From the NCBI GenBank assembly GCA_037176845.1, contig JAYKXP010000063.1, forward strand, positions 62,001 to 126,000: a stretch of 64,000 nucleotides of DNA, written 5' to 3'. The position numbers and the translations under genes were made by a program. Below are positions 25,490-36,947 of this stretch, one piece after another; the stretch's first letter is position 1; each line of letters opens with the position of its first letter. The notes beneath the pieces were generated by a model. The model did no database searches, was not told the DNA's origin, and saw only the letters and a list, made by a program, of their open reading frames with translations. The DNA is from Paramarasmius palmivorus (taxonomy: Eukaryota > Basidiomycota > Agaricomycetes > Agaricales > Marasmiaceae).

Positions 25490-26741
25490 CTAAGTCGTCA
25501 TTATTTTGATCCCATTCAAAGTAACAGCTTGAGGCTCATAGTTTTGACGACTCTCCCCACCGTCGGCTAGAGCACATCCAGCTGGATATAAATTATTGAT
25601 TGATTCTCTGAGCGTCAATATTTTGATAATACCCTAGACGATCCCGAGCACGCCTCTGCGCTGGTGGTCATGCACCAATTTCTGGAACTATGTTGAAACC
25701 ACCCAGATCTTGTCACCTTGCAATGTTGTGTGCTATTTTTGCGGCCACTTTGGACAGCCAGGAATGATAGATAAAGAACGGCCATGAGGTTGTGGATCTA
25801 GGAGGCTCAGTATATCAGGGTAACAGTTTGACGGTATTGGTATGGGAGCGAAGTATTGTTCACCGTGTTGAGAATCAAAATTTCGAACCCTTCACGCTCG
25901 TAATCTCCGTACCACAATATCTTGTTCTTCATCTAGAGCGTCAAAATTTTGAAGTCCTGACGGAGCGCTACCTGATTCCGCATCAAGCTTTGATAATTGC
26001 CCTGAGGATCAAAATTTTGAGCACTGGTCCATTGCGTCATTGCGGTCAAGTTAGCTGTCGACCCTACCAGCCTCAAAATTTTGATAGAACATAAGATGTA
26101 GGGCCTTTGTCGTTGATCTTTACCCCGCAGCGAAGTGGCGAAATTTTTCTTGAGCATCAACAATTTGAGAGACGTGACCCCATACTTAAATCATAACGCC
26201 AATGAAACTGTGTCGGCGAGGCCCACGGCGTAGACCATTTTCCGATTTGCATGAATATCTATGAAGGCTTAGAAAGCCATTGCCGTGGCGAGAAAATTTT
26301 GAACCTTACCTTGAGAATCAAATTTTTGAAGGCCCACAGAGTGAATGGGACAGTGTAATTGACCTAGATTCAAGGCTTGAATCTGACCTTGAATGTCAAA
26401 ACTTTGACGCCCCACAACGTGACCGGCCTAGATTCACATGGATCCAAGCCGAAGAAATACACACGGGAAGGACCAAACTTTCTGCCCAGTGTATATATCC
26501 CTCGAATCCACTGAAAGACGTAGTGAAACATCAACTGATGAACCGTATGAGGTTTATATTATCGTGCGATACACCCGATACGGTCTATCAGTACGCCTAT
26601 ACGTCGAGCGTATATTTTGGTACTCCCCGTGTGATATCGGATCCTTACCTTGAGGGTCAAAATTTTGAAGACCTGCCACGTCCAGTCAGGAATGTATCAA
26701 TAGCCAATTTTTTATCCACCCCTTGAAGATCAAAATTTTGA
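25462..26741 (+). repeat. Left subterminal palindrome array of the KDZ element
   Basis: At least eleven copies of the 12-bp palindrome TCAAAATTTTGA or 1-3 mismatch variants. Exact copies start at 25941, 26009, 26073, 26657 and 26730; variants at 25462, 25615, 25875, 26157, 26318 and 26396. Typical spacing is 64-84 bp. Many copies have the left context CCTTGAGG and the right context AAGAC, giving a directional motif (CCTTGAG-NN-palindrome-AG). These look like transposase-binding subterminal repeats; the binding role is inference. Between copies I see no gene. Confidence 0.8.
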
Positions 26742-26841
26742 AGCTGGATCGTTGAATATGACTACAGAAATTTCGAGTGCTACCAAATATAGCTCACAGG
26801 AGTCTGAGTTACTGAATACACAAAATAAACAATCTCAGCAT

Positions 26842-29800
26842 TTAGTATAGCTCCAATAAACCATCTTCAACATCAAGCTCTAACTCGACTGTAACTGTCT
26901 TGAGACGCTGTAACATCTCTTCCGGATCCAGGTAGTTGTCATCGAGACTCTTGATCACGTCTGCCACACGCATTCTGAGAGGAGCCCAGGAAACCTGCCA
27001 AGAAGCGCCCCGGCGTCGTTCTATGTCGCTTTGTTCCGAGGCGTAGGCCTTGAGACCATCTGCGAGCCAAGGGCTGACTTCGCTTCACCGCGTGGCTTGA
27101 GAATCCCACCACCCGGCCTTCCACTGGCAAAATTCAATAGACCGTCTCATTTCTTCGTCTACGAGTTCCAGTTCCTCTCGAGAACGTTGTGCTCTGGCTC
27201 GGGCCTTGCACCATTGAACCTGTAGCCCTGGATCACATTAACATAATCTTCCGATCTGGAAAACAAGATGCTCACCTATTTGGATGTCCTTTTGGCGGTC
27301 TGTGCTCATACGGTCGCCAGCCACATACCAGATCCAAGACGCTGTGGAGCTCTTGCTGGAAAGGACGTTTGTATCTTCCACCGTAGGTACGTTAGTTTCG
27401 GCTCCGAATAATGCCTCTTCGATCTCCTTCTCTGAAATTCCCGCCAATTTCTGAGCCTGCCGGAAGGTTTCTTGCTCCTCCGCGAGCAAAGTTCGCTCAC
27501 CCATGGCTCGAATGTCCTCTGGCCTCAACTCTCGAAGTACCTTCTCCCATTCTCCAGGCCCTCTAAGCGCGTATAGGGAAGCACGATGTCGTTTGTAAGA
27601 AATCTCACTGGATTTGACTCTAGACTCGATCTGGTCTCGGAAAGCTCGGGTTTTGGTGTATGCACCTTGGGATGCTGGTTGTCTGGTGCTATGGGCATAT
27701 GCTACGGTCCGAGAGCAAAGATGATCCGTCAAGTCATCAATTGCCTCGTGTGCATACGCGTGGCGAAGTTTGTCTTCGAGACCGATGACGTCTTTGGAGA
27801 ATATAGCACCTCGAGCATCTGGCGGAAGCGTACTCGGCAGCTGAAGGATGACGTCTTCAGATTGGATATCGCCGTTGATGTTGGGTATATGTTCAGCGAT
27901 TCCGGCTATGTGTTCGACCTGATACTTATGGAATCGTTGAATCCGATTAAGGAGTGCTGTTCGCCTATTAAGGATATTGGTTGCTTGGAAGTCTGTCTGT
28001 TTAGACAGGGATGTGAGCCGACGTATACTTTGCCTGACAAATGATTAGTTACCGAAAAAGATTCGGAGAACGAAAAACATACTGGGCCTCCTCGATCTCT
28101 ATTCCTTCGATAACCATGGTGGCAGCATTTGCCAGTACTACTACAGCCTCATTCTGACCTTTCTCACGCTGCATCCTCTCATTCTCTTCTGCCATCTCCT
28201 TCTTTACCTTGGAAACCGAAACAGCTTGGCCATTCATTTATATCAGTTAGCAGTAAGTAACAAGTAGCATCCTAACGTACACATTGCGGGCCTATCGTAT
28301 GGGCATTCCTTGCTCAGTCCTTGCTCCCAGGATTCTACCTGCTTTTCCCACAGACGAACATGTTCCCCAAATTGGATCCTCAGGACGTCGTTGATGGTGG
28401 TAAAGGCTCGTGCGTTGATGATAGACTCAGATATTGCTTTCACCAACCTTTTGAGAAGCAATGTACCTAAATTAGCCTGTAAGACATACCATTACCAATA
28501 TTCATGGAAATTTCTACGCTCACCTGTTCCAATTACCTTGTCGTAATTGTGTCCATTGGCCTGATCCGCCATTGTGTCCAGACGACCCCCGTGTGACATC
28601 ATTGACAGGGAAGCTGCGGCGTTGTTGAATGTAGACCATTTCCGCTCGGGACCTTCACCGTCAGTCTTTCCTGTCCCCACTGCAAAGTTGAACGAGAAAG
28701 GTGCATGACAGGCTTGAACATGCGCAGGAAGATGGAATTTGGGAACCTTGAAATGGACAGAGGTGCTGCTGGGCAGATGAAGCTCCGAGGGCATGGTGCG
28801 CATTCTTGTGAAGAAGTTCTTGTACTATTGACAAGCAATATCATAGGAGATATATAGAATGAGGCATGCTAGTCTCATAACGCTCATCAGGAATATAGCG
28901 TCCATGTTGCAATATCTGAAACGGAGGTGACAAATGTTGGACAAATTGATGTGACACATTTTTACGTACCTTTCTCCCTTTTGTAAATCGCCGATCCCAT
29001 TTGGACGGAAAAGCTCATGGCGCGCACATATAACTGCACCGATCCCTGTTGCTCTGAGCCCCTTCGATTTCTTGGTATTGGCGTTCCAGATCGCGTTGAA
29101 CCCAACACAATGTGATATCTAATAATGGAATTCAGATGACACGACAAATGAAAAGTTGAGTAACGTACCTCATCAGCGTGTCTTCTAGCATTGACAAGTG
29201 CCATATACGAGTCATGATCTACTACACAGCCCCATCCTGGCCCCAATGTTTCGTCTAACTTATCTTTTGGTCGTGATCGAGCTTTCTGTTTGAAGTTCGC
29301 GTCCATGGCTAAGATAAGGGTATATAGCCACCTAAAGCACAATAATGAGTACCATATCATCTATCAATTTAAACGCCAACCTTCGATTTGCGGGAGCTTG
29401 ATCCCATCCAAGAGGGAGATTGATGCCGGGTTGGGGACATGCATGGCATAATACGGCAGTGCTACCTTGCTGAGTGCCGCTCAAGCCGGAAGGATCATGA
29501 CCACGGCCGAAGCGCTTTCCCATCTTTACGTGTCTCCACTGCCGTACCATGGTCATGAATTGAGCGAGGCGATCCTGACGCCGTTGAGAAAAATATCATT
29601 GCTGAAGCTCCAAGACTTACCGGTGGTTGAGAGAGACCACTTCTGTCACTAAGCTTCTCCAACGTTCGATAGAAGTCTGTTGGAGGTGTTTGTGCTTGCA
29701 GATTAAGCACATGAAATTGCCGTAGAACTTCAAATGTGGCGGCCGACCGCGGATCCTTGTAAGACGACGGCCACCATCCCACTTCGAGCAGCTGCTGCTT

Positions 29801-30676
29801 ATGGTCTGTTATATCTTAAATAAAGTTTTAAACCTATACCGATGTTACTGGAAGCTTACCTAGCTCTTGGTTACACCCACAAAAGAAAACAACAACCTCG
29901 TGTATCCCAGTCACAGACAAGACAACAAAATCCCCTTGTGACTGCTTCGGGCACCCACACAGTTCCCCCAAACGATGTCCAAGGTGAACATGAACGCCAA
30001 TATCCTTGATCGGAACACGCTGGAAGTAATCGCTCTTCCATTCCTATCATGGGAATCAACAAAGGCCTATCTATAAGAGTGACGCCACCCACCTGAATTC
30101 GATGTAAAGGGTCGAGTTGATGCTGGTTGCATATGCAATCTCTGCACATCATTTGGAGAGAAAAGCAGTCCAGGCAACGAAACCGGCCTGATGCGGAGCC
30201 GCAGCGACAACGTGAGCCGTGCCTTCCCCAACCTTCGGAGATGAGCATTCCATCCAGATATTCATCACGATGTTTTTCTTTCCAAGTCAGTAACGGATGA
30301 TCCTTCGGAAAATCAGTGAGAGGGGATTAAATTATAGGGAGCAACATACGGAATCCTGATATCGTTTTGCCTTTGGCTTTACGGTAACTTTCACTCTTCC
30401 AGGCTCCTCTTCTTCGTCCAAAGGCATTTCCGTAGAAAAATTCTCGCACGGTTGCCAATCCATTTCGACCGACTCAACATGTTGCTCCGGATCCCGGGCC
30501 CGAGGTACAGGCTGAAGTCCTTGCTGAGGTACTTGCTGGTTAATTTCAACATGGAAAGTGGTTGAGCTGATCCGATGAGCACTGCTAGTGATCAGGGTTT
30601 GCCGAGATCCTTTTGGTTGCAAAGGTCCAGTGGTTTCAAACCGCTTCTTGTTACGCTCGAACCGATCTTTGGCCAT
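26842..30676 (-). pseudogene. KDZ transposase with N-terminal CxC2 cysteine cluster, two in-frame stops
   Basis: The multi-exon reading starts at MAKDRFERNKKRF (ATG 30676). The CxC2-type KDZ-associated cysteine cluster follows: CRCGSASGRFRCLDC, MMCRDCICNQHQLDPLHRI, and later ELCGCPKQSQGD and FFCGCNQEL. The KDZ domain is recognisable throughout: PRSAATFEVLRQFHVLNLQA, WRHVKMGKRFGRGHDP, VLCHACPQPGINLPLGW, AVICARHELFRPNGIGDLQK, YISYDIACQ, VPKFHLPAHVQACHAPFSF, GKTDGEGPERKWSTFN. The C-terminal part has LRHAYAHEAIDDL and WCKARARAQRSREELELVDE. Two stops interrupt coding that otherwise matches the family: TAG at 28827-28825, directly after DIACQ, and TGA at 27087-27085, after WWDSQATR. The last stop is at 26842. 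The gene reads toward the left array. The full-length product cannot be made without readthrough. Confidence 0.9.
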
Positions 30677-30876
30677 GGTCGTTCCGCAAAAGGGAGAAAA
30701 TAGGGTTAGGGTATGTTTGTGGATGGTTAGGGTAGGGTTAGGATTCGATTTCGTCACCACATTCTTTCGTCTCGACCCCAACCTTCAAAATATTCAAACC
30801 CGCATCTCGTGATAACCCATGCCACCCTCGATATTTAAGCTCCATCATCGAATTTTTCTTCCCATATCCTTCAACG
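30677..30876. promoter_or_regulatory. Divergent promoter region with telomere-like repeats
   Basis: A 200-bp space between the divergent transposase gene and the small plus-strand gene, so it must serve both. The part next to the transposase contains several TTAGGG-type words (TAGGGTTAGGG near 30702, TTAGGGTAGGGTTAGG near 30726). Their function is unknown. Confidence 0.45.
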
Positions 30877-31656
30877 ATGAACTCCTCTAACGACACCGGC
30901 CTCAAACCTCTTATTGATACCTTGCGTGCTACCATCGAACTTGCCAATGCACAGCTTCGTAAGTCACCAAAGATAAAACGCTTTGCATCGTACTAAGTTA
31001 TTCGACCCAGTTGCCGGTACTAGGATCACAGGCTCAACCCGAGAGGAGCTTGTTGAGCTTCATTCCAGCCTAACAAGTGTCCTCCTTGGTGCGTATCCTA
31101 CTCCTACTTTTAGATTTTTCTCACTAATACAAACATGTATATAGGGAGTTTTGACAACCCTGTCCAGCCTGAACCCGAGCCCGAAAATATTCCTCTAATT
31201 CAACCCGCAGGAGTTTCGCAGGAGGCTCTTGGTACGCATCGTTGTCCCGTTGAATCACTCCGCTGACCAGAGCTCCAGACCGCCTGTGGCATGAAATGAA
31301 CCAAGTAACATGGGAAGAATATCAGGCGATAATCTCCACCACTGGTACGCAGCAGTTGTTCAGCCAATACCCTGACTGACCAGACTATTCACATTAGCCC
31401 ACTCGCCATCTCATCAAACCTTCAGTTCAACCACTGCCAACGTTTCTTTTGATCAAGGCATTCCTGCCGACTTCAATCCGGGTGAGTGACTCCAATCGTG
31501 CTGCCTGGTGATCCTTTCTGATTCCAAGCCATAGAAGCCCTCGAATATGCACAGTGGTCTATCGAGTCGTTGATCCCGGCGGTGAATGACCCAATTCTCC
31601 ACTACGACTACAGCACAGAACTCAGCTTGTTGAGTGAGCAGATTGAATCGGTTTAG
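30877..31656 (+). CDS. KDZ-element accessory protein, unknown function
   Basis: Six short exons with consistent phases: MNSSNDTGLKPLIDTLRATI, LAGTRITGSTREELVELHSS, a Pro/Glu-rich piece (NPVQPEPEPENIPLIQPAGV), PDRLWHEMNQVTWEEYQAII, a Ser/Thr-rich piece, and EALEYAQWSIESLIPAVNDP, ending at TAG 31654-31656. All introns are GT-AG. The product is about 200 aa, acidic, with no membrane segment. I do not recognise a domain. It is divergent from the transposase and shares its promoter region, suggesting co-expression and a role in the element's life cycle. The chain of in-phase junctions makes the gene credible. Confidence 0.6.
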
Positions 31657-31989
31657 TCTAGTCGTATAGATTACCGCTATAGATTACCTACTACCGGCTA
31701 TCAATGCAACACTAGCTAATCGGCTGTCAGCAATTGAATAACTTGATTCAAAGCACATGCACCCCTCAATTCTCTATCTCCGTGTTTTCCGCCACGCCAT
31801 ACATTTTGATCCTCGAAATGAGCGATACTCAATACAGCTAGTATATTAAAAGAAGCAACCATTGATACATTTTGTGGAACCGGCTTTGCTTGATTCACGC
31901 AGAGGCATCGTGCCATCAGGAGTTTGGTGATAACGCCTCAATACATCCGCTTCTTATTTCTCGGCTTTTTGGACAAGGCGCTCAGGTAC
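31657..31989. other. Convergent intergenic segment inside the KDZ element
   Basis: No gene seen between the small plus-strand gene and the minus-strand accessory genes. One palindrome-like word (TTTTGATCCTCGAAA) occurs near 31805. Confidence 0.35.
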
Positions 31990-32610
31990 CTAAATAAACC
32001 CTATCTCGTTCTCCGTGCTATTCGTCATCTCATTCAAGTCCCTTATCCTTCTCAAACTGGCGGCATACCAATCCTCCTCCATGCAACGCCTCAGGGTGCA
32101 GTTGGCTTCAATCACAGAGAAATACCTTGGGAAGTAAACCGGCGCGCGTACAGGCTTGTCCCTTGCTTTGTACGACGGTGGAAGGTTGAGAATTCCAGCG
32201 GCTCGATCATCAACTCGGTAAAGCCAATTAGACTTTGCCGATAGACGTGTGTATAGCTTCTTGAGTAACTTGGCAACACCACGAACGCTGCGGCTATCAA
32301 TGTCCAGAAGATGAACCACTTGCTGGACTAGAAGTCAGTAAGCCTCCGGATGTAAAAGAGTTGGAAGTACCAGGATGACCGTCCTTCTCCATTCAGCACG
32401 CTCTTCTGTGTCCCATGAAGAAAGATACAATGGAGGGGCCCATCGCGCGCACCAAAAAAGAACAATATCTCGAATAAGGTCCCAAAATCGTTCATCGTTT
32501 GGATCGTCGGGTAGATCTCTGGCGCTGATGTATTGTTCGCGTTTGCGTGCAAGGAATCCCAGCTGTTCTTCTGTGAACCATGCAGATTTCAATGTATCAG
32601 ACCTATAAAA
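31990..32610 (-). CDS. KDZ-element accessory protein with FTEEQLGFL motif
   Basis: Two clear coding blocks on the minus strand. The first reads SDTLKSAWFTEEQLGFLARK, then EQYISARDLPDDPNDERFWD and WCARWAPPLYLSSWDTEERA. It is preceded by a TATAG acceptor and, before that intron, by a Pro-rich frame (PPFVPLLATPSM). The second block (about 32319-31990) reads VRGVAKLLKKLYTRLSAKSN and FPRYFSVIEANCTLRRCMEE. Proteins opening with a W-x-x-(D/E)EQ-x-x-FL block are common in basidiomycete repetitive DNA, and the plus-strand gene at 38.2 kb has a related opening (RKTWAQGKKLVILLKHEKTF). Function unknown. The start codon and the exact introns are uncertain, and it could be the 3' end of the gene just upstream. 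Confidence 0.45.
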
Positions 32611-32813
32611 TTGTTTTCAATCCAATCAAATTTTTAGAAGGGTGGCACATACATCGACGGAGTCGCAAGGAGAGGTACAAAGGGTGGTGTATGAACCCCG
32701 AAAGGTCCCTTTAAAAGCAGCGATTCATTTACATACCCTCATTTACCCAGAGTCAAGGGAGAAGAACAGTATAGATTTATATGGAACTAATAGACCAAGT
32801 TCGCCGCCTCAAT

Positions 32814-33583
32814 TCACTGAGGGAGCGGAAACAGACCAGAATACAGGAGCTTATTCAGTGAGAAGGAACCCTCGATTTCACGCTTCACCACATGGCGGCT
32901 GTCGTGGAATTTGTACCATATACCCTTATAGGTAAAGGCAAGGGCGCCTTCTGGTTCTCTCTCTCTCACAACGGTAGAGCCCTGTTCATACTCCTCGATG
33001 GCAATGGTAAGACCCAGGTCCGAGACCTCTTTGGCGTATTCCCCCTTATAGTTCATCTCCATGGCTGCCAGTCGGTGCAGCCACTCTCGGATCTCCTACA
33101 AGGAATGTTAGCTTGAACGGGATATTAGGTACTTTGCAATACGAACCTCTTTCCTTGTGTATACAAGTAGTCTCTGGAGGTTCTTGTCGTCGTTGTAGAA
33201 TCCATATTGCGGCCAGCGTGTAATGAGGCGCTCGTGAACCTCGTTGATGCCTTGCACATACGTTCTATCCCATATGTGAGTGAAGAACCACTTGTATAGC
33301 TCTTTTCCGAGCCATTGAACATGTCGCGTAACTATCGGTCGGAGCAACACAGGAACGAGAGTCTGTTAAAGCCAATAAGAGATGGTAACTGTTTCGAGGC
33401 TTCTAAACACGCACGGGATCTTGTTGGTAAGCCCTGTTAACCAGCACTCGCAAGCTTCGTCTACGTCGGAGAAAGCCCTGCAATCATGATTTGACTAACA
33501 TCTGGCACAAGAAAAAGGCATCGTACTGGTTTGTTTCTTTGTTTTGCTGCATTATCCCGAGCTTTACTTCGAGTGAGGGCCAT
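32814..33583 (-). CDS. KDZ-element accessory exons, unknown function
   Basis: Exon series on the minus strand. An ATG at 33583 (MALTRSKARDNAAKQRNK) is one possible start. An alternative frame in the same place reads FELVTRLIWPSLEVKLGIMQ, then AFSDVDEACECWLTGLTNKI, and looks equally protein-like. Both can splice into PVLLRPIVTRHVQWLGKELY, FTHIWDRTYVQGINEVHERL and, after another intron, EIREWLHRLAAMEMNYKGEY, ending near 32814. The block is clearly coding, but I cannot decide whether it is a separate gene or the middle of one long gene with its neighbours at 33729-34507 and 31990-32610. Confidence 0.4.
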
Positions 33584-33728
33584 ATGAGACGAGTGACTAG
33601 TTCGAACGGTGCAAAGTTCGAACAAAGTAGTACGGGTTAAAGAAGGGATTCCTAAAATGGAAGGTGAACTTGGGAATTCCGTCGCTTTAGTCCATTCTTC
33701 ATATAGGAGGCATGTAATTCTATGGACA

Positions 33729-34507
33729 TCACTTCAAAAACTTCAGAGCTCCTTGGCTAAAGCTATTGGTAAGGGATATGATGCTGCCGTCCATGGCTTG
33801 AAGAGTAAGGTCTGCGATCCACGATAGCAAGACCACCAAATCGCCTTTAAAGTCCTCATACATCGAGAACAGCTCCCCATTCCCTACGTTCTCAAGGACT
33901 CCCTTCATACAGTCGTAGATGGAGGACTGTACCTTCTCCAGTTTGGAATGCAACTGGTCTAGATGAGCTACAGCATCCTCATCCGTAGAAACCGAGATGG
34001 CGAATTGATAGGCGGCCAGTGCTCGTTGGCGATTATCGGAGGCTTTGCCTGCAATGTTCTCTAGCTTTCCGCGAATGTTTGATAGTTGTAGTATCCAGAA
34101 CTCCGGAGACTGTTTGGATAGCCTTAGCTCAAGGGGAGATCGGGTGAGTAAAGGCCTGACACAAGAACTTGGAGACACACCTAGTCCCCTCTCCCTTATG
34201 CGATTTCGTATCCTTCGACTTCCTCTCGACATCTTTGGGTAATACATCGTAGCGTTCACTGGTAATGAGGTCAGGGTTGGCCTGCGTGCTGTAGTTTGAT
34301 GAGAAACGCAGTGAGAATACATATATCAGAGAATCACGCACACCATCTTTCTACGCCCGGCATTGATTTTGTCCTTGTTCCTATGAATATATGAGCACAT
34401 ACTGTGAATGAAACGATAATAGCTCACTTATGGTAGTATTTAGACCATTTCTGTCGGTTTGCGGCTTGCTTCTCGGCGCGAGTTGTGTACAGCCGTTGTC
34501 GAGGCAT
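33729..34507 (-). CDS. KDZ-element accessory protein with basic N-terminal motif
   Basis: The start MPRQRLYTTRAEKQAANRQK continues WSKYYHKNKDKINAGRRKM across a GT-AG intron. This strongly basic, Tyr/Lys-rich opening recurs in hypothetical proteins of agaricomycete repetitive DNA and resembles a nucleic-acid-binding helix. Further exons read NPDLITSERYDVLPKDVERK and then a long helical region (SKQSPEFWILQLSNIRGKLE, LDQLHSKLEKVQSSIYDCMK). A stop follows KFLK at 33729, although splicing into the next exon group is possible. Nuclear location is likely from the charge pattern; the precise role is unknown. Confidence 0.5.
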
Positions 34508-34887
34508 GAGAGCGGAAGGTAAAGTGTAAAGCAAGGGTACTTTTATTGCACTGGCCGCTCGACCTTTTCCTGAGATGTGGGCTTGACGAGATTTTGGTAT
34601 TATTTGTTTCGGACGAAGAGATAGGCATGAGCTGTCATGTTTTGGAGCCGTCTAAGGCCATGTTAGTGGATAGATGATAAGATATGTCTCGCCGAGTGTC
34701 TTCTCCGAAAACCCGACGAGGCGCTAACTCGGCGCTTGTGAAAGCCAACCATCACATGCATCACATTTGGGGTTACTTAGGGTTGGTCTGTGGGTATAAA
34801 GCACTCGAATCGTTTGAATAAAAGGATACTAATCATTCCAATGAAATATTTTATATGACAACTTCTCTAATACAATCTAAATAGAAT

Positions 34888-36547
34888 CTAAGAGCCCGAT
34901 AGTAGACGAGCGCCCTCGAGAGCCATCGACTTACGATGAGCCTTCCACGACTTCAACTGCTTGGGGTGTGCTCTGGAACGAAACTCTCTATCACTCATGC
35001 CTCCGTTGTGAACCCAGCGAAATAAACCGGCGGCGCTGTACTGGACGATGGATGAACGCGACTCATGTTTGGCGATTGGAATATTTGAGTGTTCAATGAG
35101 GGCAGAGGGGAAGTAAACGGTGCATCCAGGGGGCACTTCGATGACAAGCCCTAGGTCCCATAGCACAAGATGCCCACCACGTGTGTAGTCAAAGTCGCCG
35201 ATGGCCATAACTGCACAAAGTCCACAAAAAAGATTGAGCGAGTCGATGTGTCGGAGAGTATGGGCGCGGTCATAGTTGAATGTGGTAGCCGCGAAGCAAC
35301 AACCAGGAAAGTTGGGTCGAAGAGACGGGTTTTGATCGACGAGCTTCTGAATGACCCGGGTGTACAGAGCATGAAGTTCCGGAAACTGTGTTCTCATTAC
35401 ATCTGCAGTATTGTCAGCGCTCTATGTTAGGGTTAGGAATGAGAACCACGCACAGTCATCATAACGAGCCTTCCTTTGCATCGCCGAATGTGCCCTCGCT
35501 GCTTCCAAGACGCTTGCCGTATTCTCCGGATGTGTGAGGTTGCTGGGTTGGGTCTGACCGCCACCAAACGAGATACCCATCGCGAGCGCCGGGAAATGAC
35601 CTCGCCGATGGTCAAGAGAATCCGGAGGAAGATGAATGGATGTGAATGTGTCCCGAAGAACTCCTTGGATCTGCTGTATGACTAGATCCCAGCCAGGTCC
35701 TGCCCATCCCGCAAGATACGCCAGACGTCCACCACTAGCATCACGGATCATACGACTTTGCCTGACAATGGCGATGAGCGTTTCAAACGGCAAAAAGAGT
35801 ATACGCTTACGTTCGATCGGGCCAACGAATAAGACGCATATTTGGAAAGGAGAGCGTCTGAGGAAGGGAATAAACTGTCGTGTTGTATGGAATCTTCGGC
35901 CCAGTCCATTCTCGGGCGGGAGTGACGTACGAGGTCGAGACGGCGGCAGCGTTTGCTTGAGATGCAATGTGTCGTGCAGCACATTGCTTGATGCCTAGCG
36001 AACCGGACTCTTGTTGAGCCTTGAGACGAAGCGAGGCTCTGACCACACGATACTGCTGTCGAACTTTCAAGAGCTTCGTTTGCTTGAAGGATAGTTTGCG
36101 GTCAGGGATCGGTTGCTGTTGCGTTTGTTTCCAAGGACTCTTCAACGGCGGCGGCGTAAGCCTTCTGGCGAGATTACGGATAGTCGTCAAAATGGGGCTC
36201 CTTCCTGTCAAATAAAGTCAGTCTCCAGGCATTGGGAGCGAGTAGTTACGCACCGGTGTTTAATCCCCCTTCCTCGGCAGCCTCTTCACCCGTTTGCTCA
36301 GTCGACGCCGCTTGCTGTTTGGCCGAAACTAGCCCTCGTGTGGTGACACCTTGTAGCTGTATATCCGGCGCTGGGTTTCGGAACATGGCAAACTCCTTCC
36401 CATTCCGAAGTTTGTGAACTAGGTAGGATAATATGAGTATGATCCACTGCCCCAAGGTCGGGGAATGGTTTCGTTGCTACCCCAAGGTCGGGGAACATTC
36501 GGAATAGGCGGGAAAGTGAAGTAGGATGGAAACTCACCAAAATCCAT
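34888..36547 (-). CDS. TET/JBP-family 2-oxoglutarate/Fe(II) dioxygenase (intact)
   Basis: Five exons (36547-36538, 36418-36254, 36204-35811, 35761-35454, 35402-34888) give an exactly in-frame 463-aa protein. TET/JBP enzymes oxidise 5-methylcytosine or thymine in DNA with Fe(II), O2 and 2-oxoglutarate. The catalytic core is in the last two exons: MGISFGGGQTQPSNLTHPEN, then FAATTFNYDRAHTLRHIDSL with the HxD iron pair (HID), GDFDYTRGGHLVLWDLGLVI, PPGCTVYFPSALIEHSNIPI with the distal iron-binding His, and ESRSSIVQYSAAGLFRW with the Arg expected to hold 2-oxoglutarate. The N-terminal ~190 aa are basic (RNLARRLTPPPLKS, KQTKLLKVRQQYR) and may bind DNA. Every ligand residue is present and the frame is clean, unlike the transposase. 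Such genes travel with KDZ transposons in basidiomycetes. Exact substrate unknown. Confidence 0.88.
36460..36496. repeat. Duplicated CCCCAAGGTCGGGG hairpin word in TET/JBP intron 1
   Basis: Two copies of CCCCAAGGTCGGGGAA, about 21 bp apart, lie within the first intron (36537-36419) of the TET/JBP gene. Each can fold as a short CCCC/GGGG stem. Possible regulatory or splicing relevance is speculation. Confidence 0.4.
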
Positions 36548-36947
36548 GGCAGAGGGTGGACGACGTTCGTGTTCAACATAGCTGTGCCTTTATAGGGATG
36601 ATAAGGAGTGCCTTTTGGAGAGAAATATTGGAAAAAGAAAAAGAAAAAGAAAAACCAAATGTCGGTCTGATGGAAGTTCGGAACATATGAACACATGGGT
36701 CAGATGACGCCGCCAAGGCAATACGGGCGGCCCGACATGAGCGCTTAGCAACCTCTTGCGGCGATTCGGGTCACTGACTTCTTTGTTCTTCCTATCAGAT
36801 GTCTTGGCTGGTTTATGGGGTCTTCAGGAATCCGGCCTATGAAGAGATCACATCTGAATCAATTCATACCCTTAGCTGCGAGTTCCGCTGTAAACGCTAG
36901 TAAAGTTGCACCCATTCAAACGGTAGTAGTAGCAGTACACGAACTAC

